DNA from: Phycisphaerae bacterium
GTDB taxonomy: Bacteria; Planctomycetota; Phycisphaerae; UBA1845; Fen-1342
Direction: 5' to 3'
Length of the DNA: 5,676 nt
Assembly: GCA_016935035.1 (NCBI GenBank)
Contig: JAFGRR010000016.1
Span: forward strand, 1 to 5,676
Each line of letters begins with the position of its first letter. The first letter of the stretch is position 1. Both the position numbers and the translations under genes were made by a program. Below are positions 1 to 5,676 of this stretch, piece after piece. The notes under the pieces were generated by a model that was not told the DNA's origin, ran no database searches, and was given only the letters and a program-made list of their open reading frames with translations.

Positions 1-1044
1 CTGCCGGCGGTTGCGGCGGCGGTCATCAGACACGACGACATTGCCGCGATTGGCGTGGCCGGAGTGCGCAGGTCGGGTGGGGCTGAGCCGGCCGAACTCG
101 ATGACCGCTGGCATCTCGGCTCGTGCACCAAGGCCATGACCGCCACCATGATCGGCGCGCTCGTCGAGCAGGGCGTGCTGTCATGGGACACAACGGTTGC
201 TGAGGCGCTGCCGGAACTGGTCGACAACATGCGTGCTGAATACCGCGACGTGACCATCGAGATGTTGCTGGCGCACCGCGGCGGCATCAACGGCGATCTG
301 GACGTACCCGGGCTGTGGCCCGTGCTGTGGAAGCGTGAGGGCACGCCGGTCGAGCAACGCCGGCGCATGGCGGCCGCGATGCTCTTCTGGCCGCCGAAGG
401 TGCCGCCCGGCGAGTATTACTACGCGAATTGCGGCTATGGCATCGCGGGGCACATGGCCGAGACGGTGACCGGCAAGCCTTGGGAAGAGCTCATGCGCGA
501 GCTGGTCTTCGAGCCGCTCGGCATGCATTCGGCCGGCTTCGGCGTCCCCTGGGAAGGTGAGCCCGCCACTGATCCATGGCCGCACGCACAGGACGGCACG
601 GCGATCACGCCCGGCCCCATGGCCGACAATCCGCCGGCCATCGGCCCCGGCGGCACGGTGCACGCGTCGATTCGTGATTGGGCCAAGTTTGTGGCCGAAC
701 ACCTGCGCGGCGCCCGTGGCGAAGACGGTCAGCTTCTCAAGGCCAAGACCTACGCGCGGCTGCATCGCGGACAGCCTACGGGGACCGGCGACCCGGAATA
801 CGCGCTCGGTTGGAGTGTCACTCATCGCGACTGGGCCAGGGGAGCCGACGCCGGTGACGTGGGGCGGTGTCTGAATCACGCCGGCTCGAACAACTCATGG
901 TTCAGCGTGGTCTGGATCGCGCCGGAGGCTGACTTTGCGGTGCTCTGCGTGACGAACATCGGTGGTGAGGGCGTATTCCCGCGTCTGGATGCCGTTGTGT
1001 CGAGGGTGATCCGTGATCATCAGGTCGCGGACGCCGCGCGGTAG
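1..1044 (+). CDS. Serine hydrolase, beta-lactamase/PBP-like family (5' partial)
   Basis: The reading frame is open from base 1 to the TAG at 1042-1044, giving 347 codons, and the true start lies upstream. A GTG at 55 is not a credible start because the preceding 18 codons encode the beta-strand (LPAVAAAVIRHDDIAAIG) that normally opens this fold. All three active-site motifs of the PF00144 / S12 family are visible. They are S-C-T-K (nucleophile Ser at 121-123, Lys at 130-132), Y-A-N (Tyr at 421-423, Asn at 427-429) and H-A-G (877-885) in place of the K-T-G of true beta-lactamases. The family also shows in LLAHRGG after the first motif. Members include esterases, D-aminopeptidases, DD-peptidases and class C beta-lactamases. 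HxG in the third motif is common among the esterase and peptidase members, so a resistance function should not be assumed. The substrate is unknown. Any signal peptide would be in the missing N-terminus. Confidence 0.93.
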   Translation: MPAVAAAVIRHDDIAAIGVAGVRRSGGAEPAELDDRWHLGSCTKAMTATMIGALVEQGVLSWDTTVAEALPELVDNMRAEYRDVTIEMLLAHRGGINGDLDVPGLWPVLWKREGTPVEQRRRMAAAMLFWPPKVPPGEYYYANCGYGIAGHMAETVTGKPWEELMRELVFEPLGMHSAGFGVPWEGEPATDPWPHAQDGTAITPGPMADNPPAIGPGGTVHASIRDWAKFVAEHLRGARGEDGQLLKAKTYARLHRGQPTGTGDPEYALGWSVTHRDWARGADAGDVGRCLNHAGSNNSWFSVVWIAPEADFAVLCVTNIGGEGVFPRLDAVVSRVIRDHQVADAAR

Positions 1045-1079
1045 GCGTGAGGACGCTTACGGCCGCGAGACGAGCGTGC

Positions 1080-1103
1080 CTGAGCGCGTGCCTCGCTCGG
1101 TTT
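1080..1103 (+). terminator. Candidate weak intrinsic terminator
   Basis: A stem-loop lies 35 bases after the serine hydrolase stop codon. Bases 1080-1086 (CTGAGCG) pair with 1094-1100 (CGCTCGG), giving seven pairs including one G-U, around a 7-base loop, and only three T follow. An alternative pairing of 1071-1076 (CGAGCG) with 1094-1099 (CGCTCG) competes with it. The placement suits a terminator, but the T-tract is short and hairpins arise easily in GC-rich DNA. The rest of the 267-base gap between the two genes shows nothing else convincing apart from the ribosome binding site. Confidence 0.27.
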
Positions 1104-1297
1104 CGCCGATCGATGATCGACATGGAAAAAACCTCGCTTGTGTGCGAAGCCGACACGCGGCGCAGTATGATGCTTCTGGGTCGACAACGCGGGGGCAGTG
1201 CGACGAATCGGGCCGGTGGCCACGCATCGGGCACAGGTAGAACCAGCCTCCTCGAGCGCGGGGCACGGGCGGCGCGGCTTGGTGTGTTGCCACATCG

Positions 1298-1303
1298 AAG
1301 GAG
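1298..1303 (+). promoter_or_regulatory. Ribosome binding site (AAGGAG)
   Basis: AAGGAG sits 8 bases before the ATG at 1312, which is ideal Shine-Dalgarno spacing. It decides the start of the large protein. The frame is open further upstream to a GTG at 1198, but those 38 extra codons lack a comparable site and would bury the signal peptide behind a hydrophilic extension. Confidence 0.8.
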
Positions 1304-1311
1304 TGCCCGCC

Positions 1312-1392
1312 ATGTCACGGCGACGATTCCACCCTACATGGTTGTGTTTGCTTGGTATGTGCGTGTTGATGTCCGGCGCAGTTGCCCGAGCG
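1312..1392 (+). other. Sec-type signal peptide (residues 1-27)
   Basis: The N-terminus has a basic n-region (MSRRR), a hydrophobic core over residues 10-24 (WLCLLGMCVLMSGAV), and an A-R-A motif at 25-27, so cleavage is expected before Asp28. The twin Arg lacks the full twin-arginine consensus, so Sec export is favoured. Cys12 and Cys17 are not in a lipobox position relative to the AxA site. Confidence 0.85.
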
Positions 1393-4300
1393 GATACCCG
1401 TCCACCTGTCGAGATCAGAATGCCATCCGACGCCAGGCCGGCGGTATCGGGCCAGCAGTACGACGGCGTGCTCGAATTGCATCTGGGCACCGATGGGATT
1501 CTGACCGAACTCTCCCTGGGCGGCGATGGGTGGACGGTGGTTAGCTTCGACGCGCCAGCCGTGCCGCTACACGCGCGGTCCAGCGTCCTACGCATCCCCT
1601 TCCGGGCGCTGCCAAGCGATGCTGACGAGCCGATCGTTGTGTCGCTGAGCTTCAACGGGTTCAGGATGGACAAGCCGATTGAAATCGGACCGGCGTCCTT
1701 CGCCCGGCGCGGCCAGGTGCTCCGCGCCGTGGCGGTTCCCGAGAGCGAACTGCCGCGACCGGTCAGTCGGCCGGTCGGCGATTCCGTTCGGGAGGATCGC
1801 GGCACCCGAAGCAGGGATGCCGGCGGGCGTTCGACGCTGCGTTTTGAGGGACGCATCGTGTACCAGCGGCCCGATGGTCAATGGGTCGGCGCGGACAGGC
1901 TCGACGTGCGGGTCTGGGACAGCGACACGATCGGTCACGAGGAGATGTGGTCGGGATACACGGATAGCACCGGCTACTTCGACACTGGGTCATTTTCGTG
2001 GGATGACTCCGGCGATGATCCCGACCTGGTCGTCTATTTCGAGACAGAAACGGACTGGGTTGACGTAACCGACAGCTCCATCGCGGAGTGGACGTATTGT
2101 TGGGAGACCGAGGAGATCGGGAACTTTCAGGGCAGTTACCACGATTTCGGGAACATCACGGTAGCGTCCGAGCTGATGCCCGCGCTGCATCTTCACAGCA
2201 CCGTCACGCGCGCCCGACGCTGGGTCTATACGCAATCCAACGGTTACTACAGCCTGCCCCAGGTGCAAGTGGAATGGCCGGACGACTCCAGCAGCTCGCC
2301 CAGTTTCTATCAATGCTGGGGCGGCGACGAGTCCGAGATCCACACGACCACCGCGTATCAATGGCACGAGAACGTGCTGTGTCACGAGTACGGTCACCAC
2401 TTCCATTGCAGCACCTGGGAGGATTGGCAGGAGTCGGACTACTGCAACGACGGCGACTGGTGTGATCCCGTCCCGGGCGACGACTGCACGCACTGTGCCT
2501 GGTGCCAGGAGAACCTCGTGGTCGCCTGGAAAGAGGGGATAGCGCAGTACTTCGCGCACCGGATTCCGCCGACTTTCGCGGAGGACTACGTTTTTGACGT
2601 CGGCGGAGCCCCGCACGGACCCCTGTACACGGAGTCCTTCGAAACTCCCCAGACGTGTCAGGAAGATCCCGCGCATTTTCACGACGCTCGATTGACCGAG
2701 GGCTTCGTGGCCGCACTGCTCGTGGATATGGCGGACGATGAGCAGGATGACCACGATGGCGACGGAGTCATGGACTCAACCTGCTTCGGCGATGAGTCGA
2801 TTCTCCATGTCATCGCGGAGCTAGACCCGGCAAGTGTGCTGGAGTTCATCGACGCGTGGATCAGCGCGTACCCGGAGCTGACGGATACGCTGTGGTCCAC
2901 GGCCGTCAACGTTTCGCCGTTCTTCACACCACCTGGGGAAGACACCGAGTTTCCCGTCATGTTGTCACTGGATTCGCCTTCCCATCCGCTTGGCGGCTTC
3001 GGTGTGCTGCCGTGCATCACAGTGGAGTGGCGGCCGCAATTCGACGTCGAAGATGATCTGACTGGAGCTTGTGAGTACAGCTACGAGTGGACCCCGTATT
3101 CGGGGGGAACAATCCCGGACATCGCCCCGGATGAGGTCGACTTCACGTCTTGCGATCTGCGGATTTCCGGCGGGCCTTTCGACCTGGGGGAGCAGTACCT
3201 CAGTATTCGCGTCCGGGACTGCTCCGGCCGCTGGGGGCCCGCGGCAACATTCGGCCCGTTTGTCATCGGCGAATGCAACAATAACGGGATCCTGGACCTC
3301 TGTGAGATCGCCTGCGATCAATCTGGCGCGCCGTTGTTGTGTGAACTTGACCCGAATTTCTGCAACGTCGCGGCGTGCGGCACCGCGGCCGACTGCAACA
3401 CCAACCTGGTCCCCGACGACTGCGACATTGCCAGTGGCTTCAGCGCGGACTGCAACTTGAACGCCGTCCCCGACGAGTGCGAGAACATGTACCACTGGGC
3501 TGCCGGCAGTAGCTCGTGGCACACGCCGGCCAACTGGCTTGAATCCACGACACCCGCCGCTGGGGCCGAAGTGTGCATCGACGTGGCCGGTGATGAGACG
3601 GTTACGTACTCGCTCGGTTCGCTACAGGTGGGAACGCTGGCGTGCAGCGAGAATCTAGTCGTCGCCGGCACATCGGACCCGTGCCTGCTCGCGCTTGCGA
3701 ACCCATCATTCATTCGCGGTGGCATGACGCTGCGCAACAGCGGCACTTCGTTGCAGGTCATCGACTCCGTCGCCGTCGGCGGACGCGTGCAATGGAACGA
3801 CAGCGGCGAACTGGCCGGGGTCGGAACCACCTACATGAACGGCGGCGTTGACACCGCCGGCATCGTGTACCTGGACAACCACCGTCTGGTTTTGGATGGC
3901 AATAGCACTTCGGTCGGCACGGCGCGTGTTGAGTTCACTGGGGCCTCGACAGTCGAGATCCGCTACGGTTCGTCCTATGAGCACCAGGGTGGTACCTACT
4001 TCATTAACGGTGGTGCCGATGATCAGCTCATCGTTCAGGGCACGCTCATCAAGTCGGTGAACACCGGGGCCAGCATGATCCGGGCGGTCGTCAGCAACTC
4101 CGGGTTGATCCACGTCCAGGCCGGCACGCTGAATTTCTACCAGCAGGGCAGCAGCAGCGGCGGCGACATGCTGGGCGACTCTGGGACGACGCTCCAGTTC
4201 ATGAATGGCGGCTTTACGTTCCACGCGGGTTCCAGCGTCGTGGCCGACAACGTCCTCTTTGGAACCGGGGCCGGCGGATGGAATACCGTTCGCGGCACCT

Positions 4301-5592
4301 GGAACGTCACCACGGCAACCACTATATCCAACGGACAGGACGTGACCTTCGCCGAAGAAGCCAACATCGTCAGTTTCGGCCCATCGTTCCACATCCCGCA
4401 GGGCACTGCGAATTTCAACACGCCGATCGGCGGCCCCATCCAGTTCGATACGCTCACCATCGGGCCGAGTTCCATTCGCGACGCGACGGCCAACTTCAAC
4501 AGCGGCGACCCGGTGGAGATCACGAATCTCACCATTGCACGCGGGACACTCCAGGGCCCCAGCCCTGTTGCGATCAGTGGGCTCATGACCTGGAACCAGG
4601 GCGGCAGGTTCTACGGCCCGGGGACCATAGATGCCGTCGGCACCATGCTGGTAAGCACGAACGGCGACGAGAGATTTCTCGGCGGCTGTACCTTCAATAA
4701 CGCCGGCACGGCCACGTTCCTCGGTGGGTTCAACAGGCAGACGCTGGCGGTGGTCAACAACCTCGATACGGGCGTGATGGACTTCCAGGCCGATGTCGCC
4801 GTCATCGGTGGCAGCGGCCAGCCGTTCAACAATGCCGGCACGCTCGTCAAGACCGCCGGAACCGGCATGAGCACCATCCAGGCCGCCACAACCAACACCG
4901 GCACAATCGAGGTGCAGACCGGTGTGCTCAGGTTCTACACCAATTACGGCGGCAGCTTCGTCCAAATCGACGGACAGACCGTGCTGAACGGTGGTGGTTT
5001 GCAGTTCGACCCTGGCGCGATGCAGATCAGCGGTGGCCTGCTGACCGGCGCCGGCACGATCACCGGCAACGTCGTCAACGTCGCTGGCACGGTCGCACCG
5101 GGGCTTCCGATCGGGCAGATCGACATAGTCGGTGCGTACACGCAGTACCCCACGGCGGCGCTCGACATCGAGATCGGCGACGTGCTACCGGGGGCATACG
5201 ATGCAGTCGTATGCTCGGGTAATGTCACAATGACCGGCGACCTGCACGTGACGTTTGTCAGCCCATTCGAGCCGATGCACGGCGACACGTTCGTCGTTGT
5301 CGTTTCTGGGGGAACGCTCAGCGGCCCGTTCGGCGGTGTGTCCGTGACGAATCTGCCGCCGGCCATGATCCTGGGTGTGGACTACAGTGATGACGCGGTG
5401 ACTCTGACGGTGATCGGCGGCGATTGTGATTCCAGTGGCGTCATCGACATTGATGACTTTGCGACGCTGGACAGTTGTACGCAGGGGCCGGACGTTTCAA
5501 TGGAGCCGGGCTGCGAGTGCATTGACCTGGATCGGGACGGCGATGTCGATCTGCGTGACTTCGTCGGGTTTCAGAGGGTGTTTATGGACTAG
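1312..5592 (+). CDS. Large secreted multidomain metallopeptidase-like protein with beta-solenoid and dockerin-like C-terminus
   Basis: This is a 1426-residue predicted extracellular protein. Domain order (residues, approximate limits): signal peptide 1-27; beta-rich N-terminal region 28-130; Arg/Asp-rich linker 140-175; transthyretin-like beta-sandwich 178-255; zinc-peptidase-like region 262-535 with H358-E-Y-G-H362 and Glu408 in WKEGIAQYF; Ig/FN3-like module 550-652; three DCNxN-type repeats 655-723; beta-solenoid-like region 727-1258 opening with a W-x(12)-W segment (YHW...NWL, Trp729 and Trp742); compact beta-domain 1259-1365 with GTVAPG and ALDIEIG; dockerin-like calcium domain 1371-1426. 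The likely role is a secreted or surface-attached protease or adhesin: the peptidase part would cut an unknown protein, and the solenoid would provide reach or binding. No transmembrane anchor or PEP-CTERM motif is seen at the C-terminus. The start is ATG 1312, chosen for its ribosome site and signal peptide. The catalytic assignment rests on motifs only, so an inactive peptidase remains possible. I recognise no specific gene name. Confidence 0.93.
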   Translation: MSRRRFHPTWLCLLGMCVLMSGAVARADTRPPVEIRMPSDARPAVSGQQYDGVLELHLGTDGILTELSLGGDGWTVVSFDAPAVPLHARSSVLRIPFRALPSDADEPIVVSLSFNGFRMDKPIEIGPASFARRGQVLRAVAVPESELPRPVSRPVGDSVREDRGTRSRDAGGRSTLRFEGRIVYQRPDGQWVGADRLDVRVWDSDTIGHEEMWSGYTDSTGYFDTGSFSWDDSGDDPDLVVYFETETDWVDVTDSSIAEWTYCWETEEIGNFQGSYHDFGNITVASELMPALHLHSTVTRARRWVYTQSNGYYSLPQVQVEWPDDSSSSPSFYQCWGGDESEIHTTTAYQWHENVLCHEYGHHFHCSTWEDWQESDYCNDGDWCDPVPGDDCTHCAWCQENLVVAWKEGIAQYFAHRIPPTFAEDYVFDVGGAPHGPLYTESFETPQTCQEDPAHFHDARLTEGFVAALLVDMADDEQDDHDGDGVMDSTCFGDESILHVIAELDPASVLEFIDAWISAYPELTDTLWSTAVNVSPFFTPPGEDTEFPVMLSLDSPSHPLGGFGVLPCITVEWRPQFDVEDDLTGACEYSYEWTPYSGGTIPDIAPDEVDFTSCDLRISGGPFDLGEQYLSIRVRDCSGRWGPAATFGPFVIGECNNNGILDLCEIACDQSGAPLLCELDPNFCNVAACGTAADCNTNLVPDDCDIASGFSADCNLNAVPDECENMYHWAAGSSSWHTPANWLESTTPAAGAEVCIDVAGDETVTYSLGSLQVGTLACSENLVVAGTSDPCLLALANPSFIRGGMTLRNSGTSLQVIDSVAVGGRVQWNDSGELAGVGTTYMNGGVDTAGIVYLDNHRLVLDGNSTSVGTARVEFTGASTVEIRYGSSYEHQGGTYFINGGADDQLIVQGTLIKSVNTGASMIRAVVSNSGLIHVQAGTLNFYQQGSSSGGDMLGDSGTTLQFMNGGFTFHAGSSVVADNVLFGTGAGGWNTVRGTWNVTTATTISNGQDVTFAEEANIVSFGPSFHIPQGTANFNTPIGGPIQFDTLTIGPSSIRDATANFNSGDPVEITNLTIARGTLQGPSPVAISGLMTWNQGGRFYGPGTIDAVGTMLVSTNGDERFLGGCTFNNAGTATFLGGFNRQTLAVVNNLDTGVMDFQADVAVIGGSGQPFNNAGTLVKTAGTGMSTIQAATTNTGTIEVQTGVLRFYTNYGGSFVQIDGQTVLNGGGLQFDPGAMQISGGLLTGAGTITGNVVNVAGTVAPGLPIGQIDIVGAYTQYPTAALDIEIGDVLPGAYDAVVCSGNVTMTGDLHVTFVSPFEPMHGDTFVVVVSGGTLSGPFGGVSVTNLPPAMILGVDYSDDAVTLTVIGGDCDSSGVIDIDDFATLDSCTQGPDVSMEPGCECIDLDRDGDVDLRDFVGFQRVFMD
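1843..2076 (+). other. Transthyretin-like / carboxypeptidase-regulatory-like beta-sandwich (residues ~178-255)
   Basis: The segment reads as alternating strands: FEGRIVYQRPDGQW, then LDVRVWDSD, then GYTDSTGYFDTGSF, then DPDLVVYFETETDWVDV. The pattern of a property strand (RVWDSD), a turn and a 'TDSTGYF' strand is typical of transthyretin-like or CarboxypepD_reg-like domains placed in front of secreted bacterial peptidases. It has no catalytic residues, and its likely role is folding support or binding next to the peptidase. The identification is by pattern and the edges are approximate. Confidence 0.55.
2095..2916 (+). other. Zinc-metallopeptidase-like region, HEYGH + Glu (residues ~262-535)
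   Basis: H358-E359-Y-G-H362 (bases 2383-2397) matches the HExxH zinc-binding and catalytic motif. Glu408 (base 2533) in W-K-E-G-I-A-Q-Y-F resembles the third zinc ligand helix of gluzincins (NEGxAxYF type), 46 residues after His362. Seven Cys (357, 366, 378, 384, 392, 395, 398) cluster at and between these motifs. Downstream, residues 480-488 (DHDGDGVMD) form a DxDxDGxxD-like calcium loop, followed by helical segments (ESILHVIAEL, VLEFIDAWIS) that probably close the domain. A secreted endopeptidase is the simplest reading, and the substrate is unknown. I cannot assign a MEROPS family from sequence alone. Confidence 0.7.
2959..3267 (+). other. Ig/FN3-like beta-module (residues ~550-652)
   Basis: The segment runs from MLSLDSPSHPLGGF through ITVEWRPQFD, YSYEWTPYSGG and YLSIRVRDCSGRWGP to FGPFVIGEC. 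The order 'SPSHP', 'V-x-W', 'YSYxW', 'LxIRVRDxxGxWGP' and 'GPFxI' is a recurrent module of extracellular bacterial proteins, often found between a catalytic domain and calcium-binding repeats. It is probably a spacer or binding domain. Confidence 0.55.
3274..3480 (+). repeat. DCNxN-type Cys/Asp/Asn repeats (residues 655-723)
   Basis: There are three units: a degenerate one, C655-N-N-N-G-I-L-D-L-C664; D694-C-N-T-N-L-V-P-D-D-C704; and D713-C-N-L-N-A-V-P-D-E-C723. The second and third are joined by DIASGFSA. The consensus D-C-N-x-N-x-x-P-D-x-C resembles thrombospondin type 3 calcium repeats and is common in secreted planctomycete proteins. Regular Asp/Asn spacing suggests calcium binding, and paired Cys suggest one disulfide per unit. 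They link the peptidase half to the solenoid half. Calcium binding is inferred. Confidence 0.75.
3793..4140 (+). repeat. Solenoid duplication, copy 1 (residues 828-943)
   Basis: The unit begins W828-N-D-S-G-E-L-A-G-V-G-T and ends with GTLNFY at 938-943. It aligns with copy 2 at a constant offset of 266 residues at both ends. The last 34 residues (910-943) share 18 identical positions with copy 2, including the framing GTL, TG, I, G, VQ, G and FY. Confidence 0.7.
4591..4938 (+). repeat. Solenoid duplication, copy 2 (residues 1094-1209)
   Basis: The unit begins W1094-N-Q-G-G-R-F-Y-G-P-G-T and ends with GVLRFY at 1204-1209. The block 1176-1209 matches 910-943 without gaps. Between the start and that block a small compensating shift of about 3 residues is needed (GTA at 869-871 against GTA at 1132-1134). 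The copies are diverged at the DNA level, so the duplication is old and not an assembly artefact. Confidence 0.7.
5422..5592 (+). other. Dockerin-like C-terminal calcium domain (residues 1371-1426)
   Basis: There are two EF-hand-like loops. Loop 1 has Asp at 1371, 1373, 1379 and 1382 with Ser1375 at position 5. Loop 2 has Asp at 1405, 1407, 1409, 1413 and 1416 with Gly1410. Each is followed by a Phe-containing helix start (DDFATL, RDFVGFQ). The 22-residue spacer holds Cys1389, 1401 and 1403, with Cys1372 inside loop 1. The domain ends exactly at the C-terminus. It looks like a type I dockerin as found at the ends of many planctomycete secreted proteins, but no cohesin is visible in the window, so its partner is unknown. 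Confidence 0.8.
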
Positions 5593-5676
5593 AACGGGTG
5601 CTCAGGAACACGCAACGCGAAGTGCCCCGGGCTTTCAGTCCGGACGGCTCTGTGGTCGCAGCACACGTCCCACGAA

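Larger units (their letters stand above)
3490..5085 (+). other. Beta-solenoid/adhesin-like region (residues ~727-1258)
   Basis: The region is rich in Gly, Thr, Asn, Ser and Val, poor in Lys, and has short alternating strands and turns such as GTLIK, NNAGT, GTIEVQTG and TGAGTITG. It opens with YHWAAGSSSWHTPANW, a segment typical of the start of autotransporter-like or PEP-CTERM-like beta-helix passenger domains. It ends near AGTVAPG, after which a compact beta-domain (1259-1365) follows. A right-handed beta-helix with binding or structural function is inferred. No catalytic motif of pectate lyase or glycosidase type is recognised. Confidence 0.65.

Noticed and set aside
181..879. Minus-strand open frame of 232 codons opposite the serine hydrolase
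   Set aside because: The plus strand carries all three active-site motifs of a known family; the complement is an Arg/His/Ala-rich shadow.
1107..1119. Small inverted repeat CGATC-GAT-GATCG
   Set aside because: Five-base arms are expected by chance and it has no regulator context.
1166..1171. TATGAT, a -10-like hexamer before the large gene
   Set aside because: No acceptable -35 lies 16-18 bases upstream; the nearest TTGTGT (1138-1143) is 22 bases away. Planctomycete promoters are too poorly defined for me to support a call.
1198..1311. In-frame GTG start 38 codons upstream of the chosen ATG
   Set aside because: It has no matching ribosome site and would place a hydrophilic extension before the signal peptide; AAGGAG with 8-base spacing supports ATG 1312.
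1047..1544. Plus-strand frame spanning the intergenic gap and the start of the large gene
   Set aside because: It overlaps the large gene in a different frame, has no ribosome site, and reads as Arg-rich low-complexity sequence.
1990..2754. Minus-strand open frame of 254 codons opposite the peptidase region
   Set aside because: It is antisense to the HEYGH region and has no recognisable domain; its openness follows from the codon bias of the plus-strand gene.
3706..4965. Long open frame on the minus strand (419 codons) opposite the solenoid region
   Set aside because: It lies wholly inside the large plus-strand gene, which has a signal peptide, a ribosome site and recognisable domains. The antisense translation is rich in Arg, Gly, Asp, Ala and Val with no fold signature, as expected for the complement of a GC-rich, repetitive gene.
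5627..5643. Stem-loop CCGGGC-TTTCA-GTCCGG, 34 bases after the large gene's stop
   Set aside because: It is a six-pair stem with one G-U and no T-run after it, so it is not a convincing terminator. The 84-base tail shows no other feature.

Overview
The window most likely comes from a member of the Planctomycetota, probably a Phycisphaerae-like lineage. The base composition is GC-rich. The main protein carries two marks often seen in secreted planctomycete proteins: cysteine-bounded repeats of the D-C-N-x-N-x-x-P-D-x-C kind, and a C-terminal dockerin-like pair of calcium loops separated by a Cys-containing insert. This assignment is an inference from protein style; no rRNA or marker gene is present.

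Layout: (1) Positions 1-1044 hold the 3' part of a serine hydrolase of the beta-lactamase / penicillin-binding-protein-like family (PF00144, MEROPS S12 type). Its start lies upstream of the window. (2) Positions 1045-1311 are non-coding. They contain a weak stem-loop that could end the first transcript, and a clear Shine-Dalgarno sequence just before the next gene. (3) Positions 1312-5592 hold one large secreted multidomain protein of 1426 residues. In order it has a signal peptide, a beta-rich N-terminal region, a transthyretin-like beta-sandwich, a zinc-metallopeptidase-like region (HEYGH plus a downstream Glu), an Ig/FN3-like module, DCNxN repeats, a long beta-solenoid-like region with a 266-residue internal duplication, a compact beta-domain, and a terminal dockerin-like domain. 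(4) Positions 5593-5676 are a short tail with no gene that I can support.

The two genes share a strand, but the gap is 267 bases and nothing ties them to one pathway, so I do not call them an operon. I see no defence system, CRISPR array, mobile element, tRNA or rRNA. The most interesting object is the large protein, which joins a likely extracellular protease to an adhesin-like solenoid and several predicted calcium loops. This is an unusual architecture rather than a demonstrated new system.
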